Source: Pholis gunnellus (lineage: Eukaryota > Chordata > Actinopteri > Perciformes > Pholidae). From it: a DNA stretch of 64,000 nucleotides. Shown in pieces: positions 61,408 through 64,000 of the stretch. The position numbers were made by a program, and so were the translations under genes. Location: NCBI GenBank assembly GCA_910591455.2, contig OU342820.1:5407963-5471962 (forward strand), read 5' to 3'. The notes under the pieces were generated by a model. That model searched no databases. It was not told the origin of the DNA and worked only from the letters and a program-made list of their open reading frames with translations. Numbering within the stretch: position 1 is the stretch's first letter; the number at the start of each line of letters is the position of its first letter.

Positions 61408-61503
61408 TTCCTGGACCGATGTGAGGGTCCCGGGACAGATTGTAAAGCCCTCTGAGGCAAATTTGTGATTTTGGGCTATACAACATAAATTGAATTTAAT
61501 AAA
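61408..61503 (+). mobile_element. LINE/SINE 3' tail fragment
   Basis: Reads 'CAGATTGTAAAGCCCTCTGAGGCAAATTTGTGATTTTGGGCTATACAA' (given here only as wording, positions 61,438-61,485) and then an ATTGAATTT tail. This is the familiar 3' end of teleost L2-type retroposons. It is truncated and inactive. Confidence 0.6.
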
Positions 61504-61769
61504 ATCTATATGGATCTTGCTTTTAACATCCTGCTGCTAATATGATTTGGTAAACCTATACAAAAAATAAAGATCCTATTTGAACGCATCTGGCAGTTCC
61601 TTATGAACCGTAAAATATGAGTGTTTTTTCATAGAGAGTTGTTTGTAAATTGTCTTAAAACATCATTTTACTACTTGTATTTCACTCCTAGCCTACATGC
61701 ACATGTGGGCTATGAATCAGGGACCCGTTAAAAGTGGTCTGTAGCGCTGTACATGGGTCCGGCTCTACG

Positions 61770-62060
61770 GGGGGATACCTGGAAGAACTACAACTAGCTA
61801 CACCGGAGCAGAGGCGCTACGGACAACTCAGCGCTAACTTAGCCACGGCGTCAAACTAAACGGGTAGCTTAACAGGTAACACGGGCGACTCGGACACAGG
61901 TAACGCGGTGAGAGACGGCGGCAGTAGTCCCGTGCACTCCACGAACTCTCCCCCGGCCGACGTCGTGTCGCTGTCCCGAGGATGCGGCGGGGCGCCCCCG
62001 AACCAGATGTGAGGTCGGCTAACGTGATCCCGCACAAGTACAGTACGTCACGTAGACTCC
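61770..62060 (-). promoter_or_regulatory. Probable foxred2 promoter and non-coding first exon
   Basis: A CpG-rich patch upstream of foxred2. A strong donor on the minus strand, CTTCCAG|GTATC, at about 61,779-61,780 would pair with the acceptor in front of the ATG exon at 61,304. The coding ATG has no room for a 5' UTR in its own exon beyond three bases, so a non-coding first exon is needed. Exact start unknown. Confidence 0.45.
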
Positions 62061-63117
62061 ACGTTACCTTTTCTATTTCAGTCGATCCCTCGCGCGCTCC
62101 ATCGGTGGGTTAGCATCTATCATACCTGTGGAGACGGCTACATGTTTGCTAGTTTGCATCGTACGGCGCGATGCGTGTGCGTGCGTGCGTGCGTGCGTGC
62201 ACCCCTCTGAAAATCCAGCAGCCTACAACCCGCTTCCCCACCTTGGACAACAAAAAACCCCAATGGAGGGCTGCTTGCATAAGGGGCGTGTTTAGAGAAA
62301 ACCATAGAATAGAGTGCAGTAGAATATGTCCCATATTTTACATTAACTTAGAAGTCTCTCTCAAGAAGTGTTCCGCATTTGAAAATGCCCCTCTTTCAAT
62401 AATAAGTGGTGTCTATCCTGTTTTTTTTTTCCCCGCCCAAAGAAATAAAAAAAAAAATCCATAAACTTGCTACTTAAGAATATTCAAATTCTTAAAACTC
62501 CATGTGCTCGTCGACATTAAAAGAGCCTTTGAAGGCTAAACATCTGGAATGTTATGTCACTCTAAAGACCAAACATTGTCTGCAGATGGAGCTCAAAGTA
62601 AAGCTCTTTTATAATCTTTTTATGGACACAATACTCATACTCTTCATTTTGTAACATGTATCTCTTCATCGTTGACGAACATAAGTCAGGGATGTAAAAG
62701 TTAACGTACAACACTGACACTTCCCCCATCTGCCCAACAGGCCTTCTGCATGGTGACCATTATATCACAGGTTGCATGATATTCATCTATTTTCTTGTTT
62801 CACTTGCAGTTCAAAACAAATCCATCTGCGTTTTAGATTAGATGGATTCATCTTTTTTTCATTATATCATTTCATTATTTTTTCATGAAGGATTTAAACA
62901 AACTTTATTTGTGGTATATTGCTCCTTTCCTGTTGCTAAAGACCTTATACCCACCATCAGGTAGATGCCGTTGGGTGAGCGCGAGGAAAGTGCCCGGATC
63001 TGGAAAGTCCTCCTGTCCAACGGCTTCTGGGATCCTGAGAGTTTTGCAGCAGATGAATGCTGATCAACAGATCAGCTATGGGCCATTATTTGTTGTCCTC
63101 CCACAGCATTAGCCCTT

Positions 63118-63169
63118 CCTCCTCCTTCTCCTCCTCCTCCTCCTCCTCCTCCTCCTCCTCCTCCTCCTC
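63118..63169. repeat. (CTC)n microsatellite
   Basis: About 17 CTC/CCT units with one TTC interruption, forming a polypyrimidine tract upstream of hmox1. Confidence 0.9.
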
Positions 63170-63554
63170 AGGGGATGTTTCTAAGGATAAACTACAAAAG
63201 GTCAGGTTAGTTTTAATATGTATACTTTGTTTGAGCATTTTCCGTTGACATTTTATGTCAATATCATCTGCAAATAATTGACTTTACTCACATGGTTTGT
63301 CCCTGTGCATTAGTATTCTAGTGGTTTATGTATTAAGATCCTTTATGTAAACAAAGACACTGGCCCTTTTACCTAAAAAAAAAAAAAGTTTCAAACCTTC
63401 TGACATTCGTTATAAACATACATACAGGTCCAAACGTGACATATGACTTCTGCATCACAGGGAGCAACTTTCACACCACACTTTGTGATTTCTGCCACGT
63501 CATGAAATCCCATTTCCCCACAACATTCACACATCTGCTTTGTCATGCTTAAGC

Positions 63555-63684
63555 CTCAGCAGTGTGTGACTTACGGCGAGTCAGCAGTCTCACTTCCCGT
63601 TTATCACGGCTGTATAAGAGATCACGGTGGAGCTGACAAGAGGACCGACCAGCCTAAAGGAGAGAAGACTCCAGTTTTTGACAG
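63555..63684 (+). promoter_or_regulatory. hmox1 core promoter and first (non-coding) exon
   Basis: A TATA box (TATAAGA, 63,613-63,619) places the start near 63,640-63,645. Upstream are CGAGTCAGCA (63,577-63,586), one base from the antioxidant/Maf element TGAGTCAGCA, and CTCAGCA (63,555-63,561), a second Maf half-site. Such elements bind NRF2, Maf and BACH1 at HMOX1 genes. The first exon ends at 63,684 (GACAG|GTGTG) and is followed by a 75 bp intron. Confidence 0.6.
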
Positions 63685-63759
63685 GTGTGTTTCATACATT
63701 GTTATTCATGTTAAATGTGTTAAATTTAACTAATTAAACCAAATCATTTGTCTGCATAG

Positions 63760-64000
63760 ATGGAGACCATGAAGAGTGCGAGGAAGACTGAAACAGGGGA
63801 CATTGGCAGGTACGACAGTTTATTCTGAAGATAATTTAAACACAGAACTGCATGATTTAAAAGTAAAATAAACGTTTTAAACATTTTTTTTTTCTGTGTC
63901 CTGCCGTCAGCGACCTATCAGAGCAGATCAAAGCAGCCACTAAGGACAGCCATGTCCGAGCTGAAAACACACAGCTGATGCTGAGTTACCAGAAGGGTCA
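63760..64000 (+). CDS. hmox1: Haem oxygenase 1, N-terminal part (cut by the window end)
   Basis: Haem oxygenase opens the haem ring to biliverdin, CO and iron with electrons from NADPH-cytochrome P450 reductase, at the cytosolic face of the ER. Two coding exons are visible: 63,760-63,809 (ATG right after acceptor TGCATAG) and 63,911 to beyond 64,000, joined through a split AGC serine codon. The visible protein starts METMKSARKTETGDIG and continues SDLSEQIKAATKDSHVRAEN, then LMLSYQKG. The His in TKDSHVRAEN (residue 31) aligns with the proximal haem ligand His25 of human HO-1. The N-terminal extension is a few residues longer than in human. The family choice HO-1 rather than HO-2 rests on sequence and on the conserved neighbourhood with hmgxb4. 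In duplicated fish genomes it could be the a copy. Everything after the first helix lies outside the window. Confidence 0.92.

Larger units (their letters stand above)
61302..63545. other. Divergent intergenic region between foxred2 and hmox1
   Basis: Contains the 5' non-coding part of foxred2 on the left and the hmox1 promoter on the right. Between them is AT-rich sequence with a G-run (61,394-61,407), a LINE tail, a short GTGC repeat (about 62,178-62,201) and a (CTC)n tract. No further exon is recognised. Confidence 0.45.

Overview
This window is vertebrate nuclear DNA, almost certainly from a teleost fish and probably a percomorph. The evidence is spliced genes with canonical GT-AG introns of about 75 bp to 1.3 kb, a very high density of (CA/TG)n microsatellites, and many degenerate copies of repeat families that I know from percomorph genomes. 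There is no prokaryotic, viral or plasmid architecture, so operons, CRISPR arrays and ribosome binding sites do not apply.

Layout. Positions 1-17,470 are gene-poor and hold microsatellites, SINE/LINE relics, a diverged local duplication and a CpG-rich stretch leading into the only gene of the left half. That gene is a single-exon FOXD-family forkhead gene (17,473-18,456, + strand). Positions 18,723-42,700 are a roughly 24 kb gene desert with repeats, a fold-back MITE, a LINE reverse-transcriptase relic, an orphan CpG-rich patch, a possible spliced non-coding transcript, and stretches that look like candidate regulatory DNA. Near 40-41.8 kb there is a 1.8 kb block built from one short motif in alternating orientation.

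The right third is gene-dense. On the minus strand, in order of increasing coordinate: a divergent GIMAP-like gene (43,148-44,652, 5' end not resolved), hmgxb4 (12 coding exons, 46,514-51,504, 597 aa), ankrd54 (8 coding exons, 53,341-55,949, 324 aa) and foxred2 (9 coding exons, 57,536-61,301, 681 aa). On the plus strand, hmox1 begins at 63,760 and runs off the window end. I rebuilt every exon boundary by hand. For the three complete multi-exon genes all phases close, and for hmgxb4 and foxred2 the product length is within a few residues of the human protein as I remember it.

The human orthologues of hmox1, hmgxb4, foxred2 and ankrd54 all lie on 22q12-q13, so this is a compacted conserved-synteny block. 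The FOXD gene and the GIMAP-like gene are the parts that do not belong to that human neighbourhood. The genes do not form one pathway: FOXRED2 acts in ER-associated degradation, HMOX1 in haem breakdown at the ER membrane, HMGXB4 in chromatin, ANKRD54 in kinase trafficking, and the FOXD protein in developmental transcription. I found no wholly new system. The best leads are the GIMAP-like protein with broken GTPase motifs, the derived FOXD gene, the switching-orientation repeat block at 40-41.8 kb, a long imperfect hairpin with paired TAATTA sites at 31,040-31,088, and the promoter elements of hmox1 and ankrd54.
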